Shown piece by piece: positions 34,558 to 45,774 of a stretch of 64,000 nucleotides of DNA (positions within the stretch are counted from its first letter, which is position 1; each line of letters starts with the position of its first letter). The notes below the pieces were generated by a model that saw only the letters and a program-made list of their open reading frames with translations, was not told where the DNA came from and did not search any database. The translations under genes were made by a program, and so were the position numbers. Source of the DNA: Meghimatium bilineatum. Lineage: Eukaryota; Mollusca; Gastropoda; Stylommatophora; Philomycidae. The stretch lies in contig CM067298.1 of assembly GCA_034231615.1 (NCBI GenBank), forward strand, positions 56,200,883 through 56,264,882, read 5' to 3'.

Positions 34558-34723
34558 CAGGGCCGGTCTTAGGCCATTGCAACCTATGCGGCCGCAGTGG
34601 GCCCCGCACTTCATAGGCCCATAAATTCATATTATAATTTATTTTATTATCCTCTTCCCTACCCAGACTGGGCCCCGCGCAATCCATTTCGCATTGGGCC
34701 CATAATTGCTACAGCCGGCCCTG
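34558..34723. mobile_element. hAT-type MITE (cagggccgg ends), 166 bp
   Basis: Left cagggccggtcttaggccat, right (reverse complement) cagggccggctgtagcaatt. Perfect 8-bp target duplication gatataat (34550-34557, 34724-34731), made from the 23-bp minisatellite unit. Inside, tgggccccgc occurs twice. No ORF of its own. Confidence 0.93.
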
Positions 34724-34890
34724 GATATAATAGAACATTTATACAAGAATATAGAACATTTTTACAAGATAAAGTAAAACATTTCTACGAGATATAATAT
34801 AACATTCCATAATATAGAATATAACATTTTTATAAGAGATAATATAGTATTATTCTACAAGATATAATAGAGTGTTTTTACAAAAGATAA

Positions 34891-35389
34891 GAAAACCTCT
34901 CTACCGAGAGTTCAAGAGAAATATTAGTAACGACTCTTAAAGCATGTTTACCAGCACACTCAAAAAGTCTTTTATAAGACAACGAATACTATCTACCTGA
35001 GATAAGAAAAATTAACTTTGTAGCTTCTCACATTTGATTCTCAAAAATTGAGCACAAATTAGCGTTTCCATAATTATGAACACAATGTGTAACTGTTTTT
35101 GGCCTTAAAATATTTTTTTGCAGCGGCAAAAAAATAAAATATTTGTTTGTCAGTTTATAGATATAGTTGTAAATATGTATTACATTTTAGAAGCGAGTTG
35201 TGGTAACTTGAAACAATAAGAAAAACTGTTATGTGATAGGTGTCTGATAATTTATTGTGTTAACTTGAAAATAGGAGACAACTTGAAGTTATACATTTCT
35301 CTAACTATATTATCCCGCCAACACCAAAGACATCAGATCCGTACTAAGCCATGCTCAGCAGCAGCAATAGACTGATGATAATAGATAGA
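34891..35389. other. No recognised gene
   Basis: AT-rich sequence without ORF, tandem repeat or element that I can identify. Confidence 0.5.
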
Positions 35390-35640
35390 TAAGGAAGACG
35401 TGCTAGAATACCTTCATAAGAAAGACGTGCTAGAACACCTTCATAAGGAAGACGTGCTAGAACACCTTCATAAGGAAGGCGTGCTAGAATACCTTCATAA
35501 GGAAGACGTGCTAGAACACCTTCTTAAGAAGACGTGCTAGAATACCTTCATAAGGAAGACGTGCTAGAACACCTTCATAAGGATGACGTGCTAGAATACC
35601 TTCATAAGGAAGACTTGCTAGAATACCTTCACGAGCGCTT
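35390..35640. repeat. 27-bp minisatellite, nine copies
   Basis: Unit gaagacgtgctagaacacct plus tcataag, with acacc/tacc alternation. Confidence 0.95.
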
Positions 35641-36189
35641 ATTGGATGCGGACACATGGATTGATGATACATCGCGTCTGAGATTATGAGGATTTATTAT
35701 TAAACGTGAAACTAATACAGCTGGATGACTATGTGGTAGAATGAGGAGCGTAATTAACAACGAGACACAAGAACTAATTGCATGCATGCCTTTGGCGTTT
35801 GTTGGTAGAGACTGATAATCTATGAGCCTGCCTGGAGTACAGTTATTCGGTTAATAACTTATAACTTAGGAGAATGTTGTAACAATACTTCTGATCTTCG
35901 ATTTATTTTGGTCATGTGCCCTAATATAACCAATATAAAAGCGTTGATGTGGTTGAAATATCAATGGACCATGAGTCACCATAGCGAGGCTTTTAATCGG
36001 CTGTCTACCAGCCAATCAAGAGTCGAGTTTAATATTACGTGTGTAGATATATTCAGACTTACGACATTTCTCACATTTCTGCTAAGAATCTACTAATAGG
36101 ACGGCTAGGATCAAATGCTAAAGAAACATAAATTCGTTCTATTACCATAAAATTCGTGGCATATATGTAAATTATTCAAGTAAATATAA

Positions 36190-36600
36190 ATCAATGGTGG
36201 GCATAATACGGACCAACAAGAAAATTACTTTTCGAATCTACTGTCCAGAACATGCGGGATACAGAGGCAACGAAAGAGCTGATACAGTGGCTGGTAATAC
36301 TATAGTGATCGGCACTAAGAAGGGGTGGGTCTGAGTAAATTAGGGCAGTAATGGATACACTACAAACTGAAGAAGAGGCTGAAAGAGACAATGTATATGT
36401 TCATAGAATGATGGAAATGGGAGTGACCAGAGAAAACGGGAGAAAGAACATCATCTCTGGAATGATTCAAAGTTGCCACAATCAACAACTGACTTGGTCA
36501 CGGAGCTTATACATCCTTAGATAGCTGGAGAAATGGAAAACATGGCACTTATTTGAAAGAAACCAGTGCCGTGAATGTTCGTTCCTAGTTTTAAAAAACA
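36190..36600 (+). pseudogene. Retrotransposon RNase H relic
   Basis: Plus strand encodes FRIYCPEHAGYRGNERADTV, the conserved C-terminal RNase H motif (normally W-x-P-x-H-x-G-x-x-GNExAD; tryptophan here replaced). Downstream, shifted frames give TWSRSLYIL and FERNQCREC, the cysteine-containing segment that follows RNase H in these elements. Several stops. Confidence 0.7.
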
Positions 36601-36854
36601 AAGATGAGCAGGTATTTTCAATTATGCTAGCTAATATTTTCAATGGATGTATATGCACGTTGTCACTTCAAGTTCTCTTGAACAGGCAAGGTTGAAGCTT
36701 CGATTATTGTTCACTGCATATCTAGATCAGTTGAGCTTTTGTCACGTAGTCACGTGATGCCTGGTCCAAACGTTACTGTGTGTAAAACGTCACATCGACA
36801 CTGTTTTTTGAAACCTTGATGTGTTCATCCTTGGTAGATTTAGAGAAGTAAATA

Positions 36855-37249
36855 CAGCCATCTCTCGCTACTTCGCGGTTCATTTATCGCGGCCTCAGTA
36901 CGTCGCTGATTTCTAAAAACATGTTTACAGTATGTACACTTTAGTTACATCTACGTATGTTACACACACACACACACACACACACACACGTATCATATTT
37001 ATATTATTTATACATTATTTTATGTATGTTATTTATACTATTAATATTTTATTTACATGTTTTATACAATTTTTTTAATGTTCCAGTGATAACATATGCA
37101 TTTGTATGGTGTCATGTACACTTATTGATATTATACATACACAAAAAATGAACTTGTGTTAAAAATGAGAGGATGACACTACTTCGCGGTTTTTCCCTTA
37201 TAGCGGCCGGTTCTGGTCCCTATTAACCGCGATAACTGAGGGATGACTA
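36855..37249. mobile_element. Tigger/pogo-like MITE
   Basis: 395 bp between TA dinucleotides (36853-36854, 37250-37251). Left cagccatctctcgctacttc then gcggttc; right (reverse complement) tagtcatccctcagttatcg then cggtt. atcgcgg-type termini with TA target sites are typical of Tigger/pogo-related elements. Internal (AC)n at 36963-36989 and a second ttcgcgg pair at 37180-37190. No transposase. Confidence 0.8.
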
Positions 37250-37399
37250 TACATTCTTTGTTAATATCACTGTATAATCATTGCTGTTGCCCACGTCGTT
37301 TGCCAGATCATATCTACTGTTATGTTGTATCGTACGCTTCTTAAATATGATTGTTACACATTTTTCTCTAGTATATTTCAACATTTCGGATATTATAGT

Positions 37400-37560
37400 G
37401 ATAATGGTGATGATGTTGTTTGTTTGTTTTGCATTCGCTCCAATGTAACCATCACGGATATCCGTGCGATTTCCGCCAGGAGCGTGATTACGTTGTGCCA
37501 CTGTTATGCGCCTTGTAGGCCTAGCACATCCGATTTCGGCATGTCTTGACAATTATGATG
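37400..37560 (-). mobile_element. Element Q/J 3' end
   Basis: ttgtttgtttgttttgcatt, ggatatccgtgcgatttccg, tgttatgcgccttgtaggcc, cacatccgatttcggcatgt: reverse complement of the last 145 bp of element Q (43550-44885) with its AAAC tail at the left. 5' truncated. It abuts the 3' end of retrotransposon R. Confidence 0.8.
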
Positions 37561-37574
37561 TTGATGATGAGGGT

Positions 37575-38151
37575 TCTTTTGTTCACTTAAACATGTCTAT
37601 ATCTGTAAGTCCGTCTCCTGAATAAAACTCACTGTCTTCTGTAGTTCGTACAGTGGCACATAGAGCTTTGATTCCATTGTTGCTTCCTCTGGTCAATATG
37701 TCTGCCACAACGTTTCATACTCAGAACACTCTTGAAGTATATGTTTGGTACTCGGTGCTGCCTGTCCACATGTACACAAGGCCGTGTTGCCAAACTTGAA
37801 CTTTGTGTACATGTAACTGCGGAGTCGGCTGTGTTGGTGTTTGTGGCTTTCTTATTGACTTGATAATCTGATTTTCTGATGGTAGGTAATTGGTGCATCT
37901 GGTTGGTCTTCGGCTGCACCTTCCTTAGCCAGTTAGTCTGCTTTTTCATTACCTGGTATTCCACAGTGTATTACCATGCAATGGTAAGACAACTCATTAA
38001 GTCGTTTTTGTAAGTATGTTAGTTGTCCAGACTGGAGAGCTTGAAGCACTGACCTTGAATCTGTCAGGAATACTACGGACTGTAAACCAGGGTTGGAGTT
38101 CAGTAGTATTTCAGTTGCCACCCTAATTGTCTGCATCGTAATTTTTCGCAT
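37575..38151 (-). pseudogene. Retrotransposon R: RNase H and tail relic
   Basis: Minus strand from 38151: QSVVFLTDSRSVLQALQSGQ (RNase H catalytic DS), then VIHCGIPGNEKAD, then the tail YTKFKFGNTALCTCGQAAPS, KHILQECSEYETL and KLYVPLYELQKTVSF. Compared with 56872-57259 about 25 codons are deleted before RSYMYTKF and stops interrupt the frame. The CxCG...H...C cluster is the putative zinc-binding tail of this clade. Confidence 0.85.
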
Positions 38152-38299
38152 AAATAGTTACCATCGTGTTACCCCCCCCCCCTCCCCCCGGCCACAATAT
38201 GAGAGTGTAACTTCCCAATTTCACAATTTTTCTCCGTGGTCTCATTGCACGTCTATGGTGTACCTATGGTGGCCATATAGCCAACGTTGAAAATCCCTG

Positions 38300-38914
38300 T
38301 AATAGAGGGTTACGTTGGCGGATCACACCAACCTATTCTTTCAGAAATATGTTCTTGTATCCAATTTTGTAAACCTACGAGCTATTTGTGATTTTAAAAT
38401 GTCTCGCTTATGTGGAAATAGTTTATTTCTGATCCAAAGTCACTTAAATATAGAATGATCATTTCTTTTAATCCAATCTGGAAATAGAACTGGAAACCAC
38501 GCGGATTGAAAGTTGAAGTACTAACAGCTACATTATCGGGATTTCCTATGATACAACACAACACCAAAATGTCTGTAATTGTATTAATGGTAGGAAGGGT
38601 GCCCAGATTTACATTAATTTGAAAACATTGACTGTTTTAAGGCACGCAGTCGTATGTACTGTGTCATCAAAAGATGCACATTTTTAACCAGCGAACTGTA
38701 GCAGGCTTTTATATGGTTGGCTGTAGAAAAAAAGTACATCAAGACACCTTCTGAGTGAAGGGTCTCTTTTTAAATCATTGCATACCACTGATAGTTTGAA
38801 TATTCTGGGTATGAAAAGAAAACTTTGGATCAATCCACTCTTTTCACACAGGAAAACGTTTAATTGATAATAAAATTATGGGATCCAAATAAATAAATAC
38901 AACGTAAAGACATC
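38300..38914. other. No recognised gene
   Basis: No motif or repeat relative seen. A cytosine run precedes it at 38171-38189. Confidence 0.5.
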
Positions 38915-39110
38915 TGCTGACTAGGGGGCATGTACGAATGGTTAGAGCACCGGTACCAAATTCGTGACGGCACGAGTTCAAATTATGTTAAACGCAGAAT
39001 AATTTTACCCCTCAGAGTTAAAATACGCAATCTACGCGTGGCGTATGATGTAATGAAGTTTGTTATCATAGCTAAACATGCCCCATTCGCACATGAACAG
39101 TTGAAAACAT
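38915..39110 (+). mobile_element. tRNA-like SINE fragment
   Basis: gtacgaatggttagagcacc (A-box-like) and cacgagttcaaattat (weak B box) 40 bases apart, similar in head to family C (ggttagagcactgg). The body differs. The 64-codon frame over it is not a gene. Confidence 0.45.
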
Positions 39111-39129
39111 GCCGGAAAGTCTAGATCTG

Positions 39130-40069
39130 CTGAGAATACTATACAGAGACACTCATTGCTTGGAAGAATTCATTAACAGACTGTGGACAGACTTACCCGG
39201 TGTTATTCCTGGGGATGGCAATGGGGATGGCAACTAAAATGCAACTGTCAGGGCAACCGCTTAGATAGGGGGGTGGGATGGGGAGAAAGACCCCTAAAAT
39301 ATAAAATACCCCAAAAAAAAAAAAATGTAGTACCCACCCCACCCCCACAATGCACTATATTCCCACAAAAACGTAGAAATGACAGTTTTGTAGATAAACA
39401 CTCCCCTGTTGTCGAAGACATACCTACGACCGTGTGCTAGGGATTTGCAAGCAACAGTATCCAAGAGCATTCAGTTCTTCAAGTGGTGAAAATAAAGGTG
39501 TTAACTAAATGTACACAATCTAACAAAATATGCCTGAGAGGGAAAAGATAAAATAATTCAGATTTACTGCAAAATATTGTGGATACGTTAATTTATATAT
39601 TTATATTTTGAAAATTAAACCGAATTGTCTATTTATCCTTTATATATATATAAATTTCTAAGAAAGTATATATTTACCTGTATTATTATTATCACTTATT
39701 GTAGAATATCCTCCTGTGTAAAGCACATTGCATTTCAGTTATTATTGAATGTATATGCTCCACTATTATTGTCAGTAATATAACACACGGCCCTAGAAAT
39801 GCAAGCACGTTCGCCGTATTTGTTATACTGTCTCATCTCACTAGCCCCACAGTCACGGAAAACGTCATTTATTTATCTAAAGAATAGGTTCTCAACTTGA
39901 CCATTCCAACCACGTGTAATACTGAGTGTACTAGCACCACTTAAGTCGGAAATAAATCTATATTTATATTTCTAAATATTTAACAGGTTAATGACATCCT
40001 TGAGATTTAATATTACTCAATCCAGAAGGGTTGAACGTAGAAACTGACCATCTAACATTCTTTATTACA
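39130..40069. other. No recognised gene
   Basis: Contains G/C homopolymer stretches (39270-39290, 39335-39350) that may be another worn family M copy, and AT-rich DNA. No ORF of note. Confidence 0.4.
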
Positions 40070-40350
40070 CCATAGAGAGTCGCGTAGCGCAGTGGTTAGA
40101 GCACTGGTTTCGCATATAAGTGGTCCTGAGTTCATTCCCCAGTTGAGGCAGAAATGTTATTTTCGATCGCAATGGTTCCCGGGTCGACCCAGCCTTAAAC
40201 GTGTACCGGATTAATCCGGGAAGTAAGGACTGCGAGGGAGAGGAGATGGCTACCGCCCTCATTTGCAGAGCGACTGAAATGTGAGATCGCTAACATCTCA
40301 CACCCCTACGGCATTAATAAATGATATGGGTTATTTTACTTTTACTTTAC
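40070..40350 (+). mobile_element. tRNA-derived SINE, family C
   Basis: 281 bp with ttattaca duplicated at 40062-40069 and 40351-40358. Head: tagcgcagtggttagagcac (excellent A box) and ctgagttcattccccag (B box, one or two mismatches). Body includes gagaggagatggctaccgcc and gtgagatcgctaacatctca (a hairpin: gagat-gct-aacatctc). Tail tttacttttactttac. A 5'-truncated sister is at 55820-55985, minus strand. Confidence 0.9.
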
Positions 40351-41644
40351 TTATTACATCATACATCTCCTCCCCAAATCAGAGACGTAGTATGAGTACC
40401 TTAAGGAGGAGGTTTTACCTATATTTTTTTTAAAAGCCTTTCGTCCGTTCCTGTGTGTAAATTTCACTCTTTGGCCTTTGGGTGGCAAAGAGTCTTTTTT
40501 GGGTGGAATTTTTATCGACTTTTTGGCCAAGTTCCTAGTGCTATAACTTATGTTAGATTCGCTAAAGTGCGTGGGATTGTCACCCCAAACACTCCCCCTT
40601 AACTACGGGCCTGCTCCCAATCCATTTCTCCATAATCATAGATGACACTTCGTGTTTCAGTTGTTACAGTGTTAATTGTATAGGTAACCCAACACACACC
40701 CGTTAGTGTTAATGAACACTTTAACTCAATGGCACGAGCACCTATGTGATTACGAGAGTATTGACATACTCACCTGAATCGGGCTCAAAACACCTGATCT
40801 AAAGTATAGACGTTCAACACTTCCGCGGAATTACCTATATATGTAATATATGACATTGACTCTATATATATATCTGATATCTACAAAGTCAATGTGCACT
40901 CATTTACACCGGTGGTGACACTACGTCATATGAATTATGAATATTTAGTGTGCTTTTGTGTGACTTCAGTGCACAGCAGCTTTTTAGACATCATATACAT
41001 TTAAGCATACATATTGTCGTTTTTACATTTCCAGTTTGACAAAGGTAATCATCTAGTATATATTTCTAAACATTATTCTCTAATTAGTTCTTGAAAAATA
41101 AATTGGAGGGAAAAAAACACAAAAGCATCTATACTATTATATACGAAAGTGAATATCTTTCATTTTAGATGTAGCCTTTCTGGCATGCGAAAGCGAACAT
41201 TACAAAAGTAATGTGATGCTCTTGATTTGATTAATTCTGTACAGAAGTCCAGGTGTTAACAGTATTGAGTTTCCAGAGATACAATGAGCCAATTTATTAT
41301 GTCATTGTTTGTTAACTGGGAAAATTTGAGCTGAAATTGCTACATTTCTTAATTTTGTGAGTTTGTGATATCTCTATTTTTTCTTAGCAACTTTCTAAAA
41401 TGTTTGCTTAACAATAACAAGATAAGGTTTATTTCGCACAAAAGTATTGCTTTCTTATTTGGTTGGAATAGATTCGATCTAGTAGTGATCAAACCATCTG
41501 CATTGTGTTGACGGATGTTGTCTTGCTCTAAATCAGGCCTTGGCGTCTTTGTTGGAGTGAATTTTGGAAATCCTTGAGAATTATCATTTGATCAACGGAG
41601 TTACGTACTCTAAGCGATATTCAAGCAGGTAACTGCTCTTAGTA
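40351..41644. other. No recognised gene
   Basis: 1.3 kb without a credible ORF. ctttggcctttgggtggcaa at 40470 and some AT-repeat DNA at 40860-40875. taaggaggaggttttaccta at 40403 also occurs at 21990, possibly the edge of a dispersed repeat. Confidence 0.5.
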
Positions 41645-41655
41645 GGAATGGAGTA

Positions 41656-41956
41656 AAAGGTAAAGGTAGGTCCCATGGCATCTGCCGTCGGGGATGAAGA
41701 TAACTCTTCATGTACTAAACTGCAGAAACTATTAGGTGGGGTGGTCAGTTCCCTTCTTTGCTGTTTTTTTGCATTCCCTAACTCATCCGTCAGGTACTCA
41801 TTTACAGCTGAGTCGTCTGGAGGAGTGGTCATATCAAGTGAGAAATCACAACCCGGATTGATTTTTTTTAATGTCCGGACGTGGTTTCGAACCTGGCACG
41901 CTGTAACCAGATGATAGCAAGCAAGCTCACTATCCACTAGGCTACCACGCTCCTCC
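41656..41956 (-). mobile_element. tRNA-derived SINE, family D, with TSD
   Basis: 301 bp, flanked by a perfect 11-bp duplication ggaatggagta (41645-41655, 41957-41967). Minus strand: gtggtagcctagtggatagt (A box), gccaggttcgaaaccacgtc (B box), actcagctgtaaatgagtac, tail taccttttac. The overlapping 128- and 79-codon frames are fortuitous. Confidence 0.93.
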
Positions 41957-42049
41957 GGAATGGAGTACATATAGAAAATCAGAATGAAATAAAGTTTTAA
42001 TCTATTCTATTTCTTATCCTCTTTAGTTTGTAGTTGCATTATTTACCTA

Positions 42050-42800
42050 CGTCTGTATTACATGTATGTCACAATGTGGTGATGGTAAAGTCCGATTTCC
42101 ATTCATTTTCTAAGGCTGTCTTAATGCCTGTTTTAAACATTGTCTCAAATTTTAGACAGTATCCTACCTATGTTTCATAAATAGTGCTTTCAATCTGTTT
42201 GTTACAATCTGTGATAACTTTTAAACATGATTTAGCTATGCTTCTTAAGTACCGTTGTAACTATGCTCGTTAAAGTATCTTAATTTTTTTTTTATAGAAA
42301 GGTAAAGTTAAAGGTTATATGAATTATGAACCAGCGCCGTAGCACATTGTTTCCCATGAGTGCTCAGCTGCATAGTCAGTCGTTGATCAGAAACAGCCCG
42401 GCTAGAGTCGCTTACCTCTCTTTCTCAGTAGCGATGGCACCATTCCTCGATCGTTCCAGAGCATGATCCCTAGCACACAGTTCCTGAGATGGATGTATGT
42501 AATTTTTATTTCAAACCGCTAATAACGATTTGGTTTGAGAACTGGTTTTGCTTGTCAGTGGGAAAAGGCCTTAACCTTACACCACAGCGAACCTCAACAT
42601 AATATGTAATAACGTGTATATTAAACGCTATTTAGTTGTGCTTATTAAGTAGTGTAACTATGCCCATTAATCGGTCTTACATGTATTTGTTATAATATGT
42701 GATAGTGTGTGTTATAGTTATACATTTTACTATTTGTCATAATAAAAATTTGCTTACAGAATATTTCACTCGTTTTATGTTTAGATATACATTATATACA
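42050..42800. repeat. Dispersed degenerate ~27-bp repeat (family N)
   Basis: Words like aactatgctcgttaaagtat recur at 42250-42280 and 42640-42670, and again at 46085-46180, 47715-47770 and 48030-48100. Looks like an ancient minisatellite dismembered by insertions. 42330-42500 is GC-richer and unassigned. Confidence 0.45.
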
Positions 42801-43169
42801 AGAGCCAATTAAGTAGCGTTGTATATTACTGTTTTATATGTGTGGTGACCATTTTATTTTGTCTACAGTATATGGTTGGGGAAGACTTGTTGCAGTCAGA
42901 TACTGAAATAACAAATAAACTGAATTTATTTCAAAACTGGATATTTAATTTAGAAAACTGAACTAAAGTGGGAAAAAAATTAACATAAGAAATACAAATT
43001 TTTAACATGTGCACAAATGGCTACATGATTTTCGCAAACAAATATTTCTACAAACGAAAATATATGCAGAATATCATACAAATAATATATTATCTAAGGA
43101 GATTAAAGTATTCATTATAAGATATCTGACTTTTAACTGTTGAACAAATATTTAACATCAGAATATTAA

Positions 43170-43549
43170 TGGAAAAAGATATTCAGCGCCAACGTGATCT
43201 ATGTCCTATACCACAATTTCATTGATTCAAATGTCTTTGATTGTATTTGGCATGATGGTATATGACACATACTGCGACAATTTAATTTTGACATTACAGT
43301 CATAGACATCGTTGAATCACTTTATAAAAATGCAAGTAATGCTGTCTTATCAAACAATACAATTGGATAGTTCTTTAAAACAACTGTGGCAGTTCGGCAA
43401 GGAAGATTAATGTCCCCAGTACTTTTCAACATATACATAGAGCACATAATACAGGACACCTTTCAAGACTAAATCACCTTAATATCGATCACAGATCGCC
43501 CTATTTGCAATTTGTGCTTCGCTGATAGTATTGATCTTATAGCTGGGTC
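43170..43549 (+). pseudogene. Non-LTR RT palm relic, first part
   Basis: Plus strand in shifting frames: VRQGRLMSPVLFNIYIEHII (RT motif B, normally VRQGCxLSPxLFNIF) and CNLCFADSIDLIAGS, which corresponds to the catalytic F/YADD box with the second aspartate replaced (FADS). Interrupted at 43549 by element Q and continues at 44886. Inactive. Confidence 0.85.
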
Positions 43550-44885
43550 TGGGGTGCAAAGGGAACGCATTGCTCTCGGCGGACCCAGGGTTAGCGGATA
43601 ACCAAGATCCCAAATGTACCTGCTCGCGGTGCACCCTGGAAACAGAAATGCAGCAGACCGAGCTGATTCTGACCAAATCATTTGGGGATCGTGTCCGAGA
43701 ATGTGGAGGTAGCAGATGGAAAGAGATTTGAATGCATAAAAGACAGACAATATCTCCGACACCACCAGCAACACCACATACAGTGACACTGTGGACATAC
43801 AGTGAATCTAGTTAGTCCAGTCCGAACATTTGAGGGGCGGCCAATGAAAAAAAACATGAAACGGTGGATGCATGGCGAAAGACAGATAGATTTCATAATG
43901 AGTACAATGGGGAAAAAAGGGCAGAACAGCGCTAGAGGGCAGCACCAACTGCACATAGAAAGGGAAAACGAATACGGAAATGGGAACTACAAGCTCTGTT
44001 AGCTCGTGACGAGCTTCTAGTTACTTGATTTCCTTATAGGCAGAGACCCATACCCAATAATGGGCGTCTAGCAAAGCAAAAAGACATGGCCTAACTCTAA
44101 TGTCGAGTCTGCCTATACCGGAAACATGCTCGCAAAGAGAAAGGGTGCCGTAACCGATAGGCTCAGGTACAAAAAGGGACAAAGATGGCAGTCTGGCCCA
44201 ACTCTACTGTCAAGCTTTCCTATATCGGAAATACACTTGCAGAGAGAAAGGGTTCCGTACCCGATGGGCTCAGGCACAAAAGAGACAACGATTTTAGCCC
44301 TGGCCCAACTCTACTGTCAGGTTTTCCTAAACCGGAAATATACTTGCAGAGATAAAGGTTTCAGTACCTGATGGTCTCAGGCGCTATTGGGACAAGGTCC
44401 TTCAGCTCGAGAACGCCTTGCTCTCAAACACGTGGTGTGAAACTCGAACTTGGACGAGGGGTTCACAATGTCGGTGAATGACACCTCGGCTAAGAGGGCG
44501 AAAGAGCCAGGGTCCAACTCCTCTGTTGAGTTCTTCCTCTTAAGGAACCAGACTCACGGATGAGAAACGGTTCAGTACCCGATGGGCACAGACACAGTAC
44601 GTCCAATTACACGAGGCAAGCTCATGGACAGTGGAACACCTTGTGCGAGACAGACGTGAGCAAAAATTGTCTGGGCGAAAAGTCACCACACACACGCGTG
44701 CCTGACGTCAGATAGAGAGGCTGCAACAGGCTAGGGTAGCCCACCTGAATTGTCAAGGCATGCCGAAATCGAATGTGCTAGGCCTACAATGTGCATAACG
44801 GTAGCACAACGTAAACACGCTCCCGGCGGAAATCGCACGGATATCCATGCTGGTACAATGGAGCGAACGCAAAACAAACAACAAA
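43550..44885 (+). mobile_element. Element Q: 1,336-bp retroposon without ORF
   Basis: Bounded by a perfect 11-bp duplication atagctgggtc (43539-43549 and 44886-44896) and ending in an A-rich tail acgcaaaacaaacaacaaa, so it inserted by target-primed reverse transcription on the plus strand. Internally 44106-44395 carries a 107-bp unit three times (cggaaatacacttgcagaga, ctggcccaactctactgtca), with a fourth worn unit at 44515-44600. The last 145 bp recur at 37400-37560 and 58540-58690. No protein of its own; no A/B boxes recognised. Too long for an ordinary SINE; probably a non-autonomous LINE partner. Confidence 0.85.
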
Positions 44886-45615
44886 ATAGCTGGGTCAGAA
44901 CAAAAATTACAAGAGTTAACAGCAATGTTGGAAAAAGTTACCAGCAGTACGGGATGGAAATCAACCCAGAAAAGAACAAGGTCTTTGATAACATCAGAGA
45001 CTCCAAAGCACAGACCAACATCATGATGAATGGATATAACTTCAGGAGGTAAATGATTTCAAATACCTCTAGCTTAGCATATGCAGAAATAGAAAATGCA
45101 AAGCAGAATTAAAGATAAGGCTAGAAATTACTTTATATCAAGGCTAAACGTAATTTTGAAAATCAACATACGTGTTACAGTGAAAATCAGATTTTATAAC
45201 TCGCTAGTGCTTTCTGTTGTGCTGTATGGTTGTGAGAGTTGTTAGAGGTTCTCAGTGTGGCCAAGGAGAGACGATTCTTCGAGTACAAATGTTACAGGCA
45301 AATCCTATGAATTTCATATAGAGAGCATAAGACAAATGTGTACGTAAGAAATAAAATAGAGATGTATACAAGTCTACAAGAACCATTGCTCTCAATCGTG
45401 AATCTTTCATGGTGTGGACATGTATGCCGACATGATTTCTAGTCGAAGACAATACTGCAAAAGAAGCAGAGAACGACAAATAATATCATTGACAGACAAC
45501 ATCAAGGACTGAACATGACAAACTTTTCCTTACTCATCCGCATCGTTGAAGTTTGAAATCACTGGAGGACTCTGCGTGCTGGGCATCCAATGTGGTACCC
45601 CTACGACCTTGAAGG
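44886..45615 (+). pseudogene. Non-LTR RT relic, second part
   Basis: Continues the ORF broken by Q: LQELTAMLEKVTSS, then GMEINPEKNK, NDFKYL, KIRFYNSLVLSVVLYGCESC, and lower down the histidine-rich C-terminal motif with SLEDSACWAS-like residues. Order and spacing agree with RT palm to C-terminal region of non-LTR elements. Confidence 0.85.
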
Positions 45616-45699
45616 GTTGCGAGTTTACAGCGTAACCTTCAGCAGATATAGAAGACCTAACTACTAAACGTAAACAGGCCTGCATTCGGTACGTTTTTT

Positions 45700-45770
45700 A
45701 TTTTTCTCTGGCTATTCATTGGACACTATTTATATAATTGGAGTCACCCACAAAAAATAACCAAGGTCGA
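45700..45770 (+). repeat. Hairpin repeat G, copy 1 (loop deleted)
   Basis: ggacactatttatataattg then gagtcac corresponds to the left arm of G, followed directly by acaaaaaataaccaa, the sequence that follows the right arm in other copies. Stem-loop apparently lost. Confidence 0.5.
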
Positions 45771-45774
45771 CTAA

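Larger units (their letters stand above)
32690..34890. repeat. 23-bp minisatellite, 2.2-kb locus
   Basis: Unit atttctacaagatataatat plus aac runs from about 32710 to 33790 (about 46 copies) and again 34724-34880. Variants (tagcattt, acatttat, aaatatttccac) recur as blocks: the pattern around 32900-33060 reappears at 33330-33450, showing ~430-bp higher-order duplication. The array is interrupted by elements H, A and a hAT MITE. Confidence 0.95.

Noticed and set aside
40070-40145. Functional tRNA gene
   Set aside because: Good A box, but the acceptor and anticodon stems do not pair and the sequence continues into a SINE body with tail and target duplication.
41584-41970. 128-codon ORF on the minus strand
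   Set aside because: Coincides with a tRNA-derived SINE bounded by an 11-bp target duplication.
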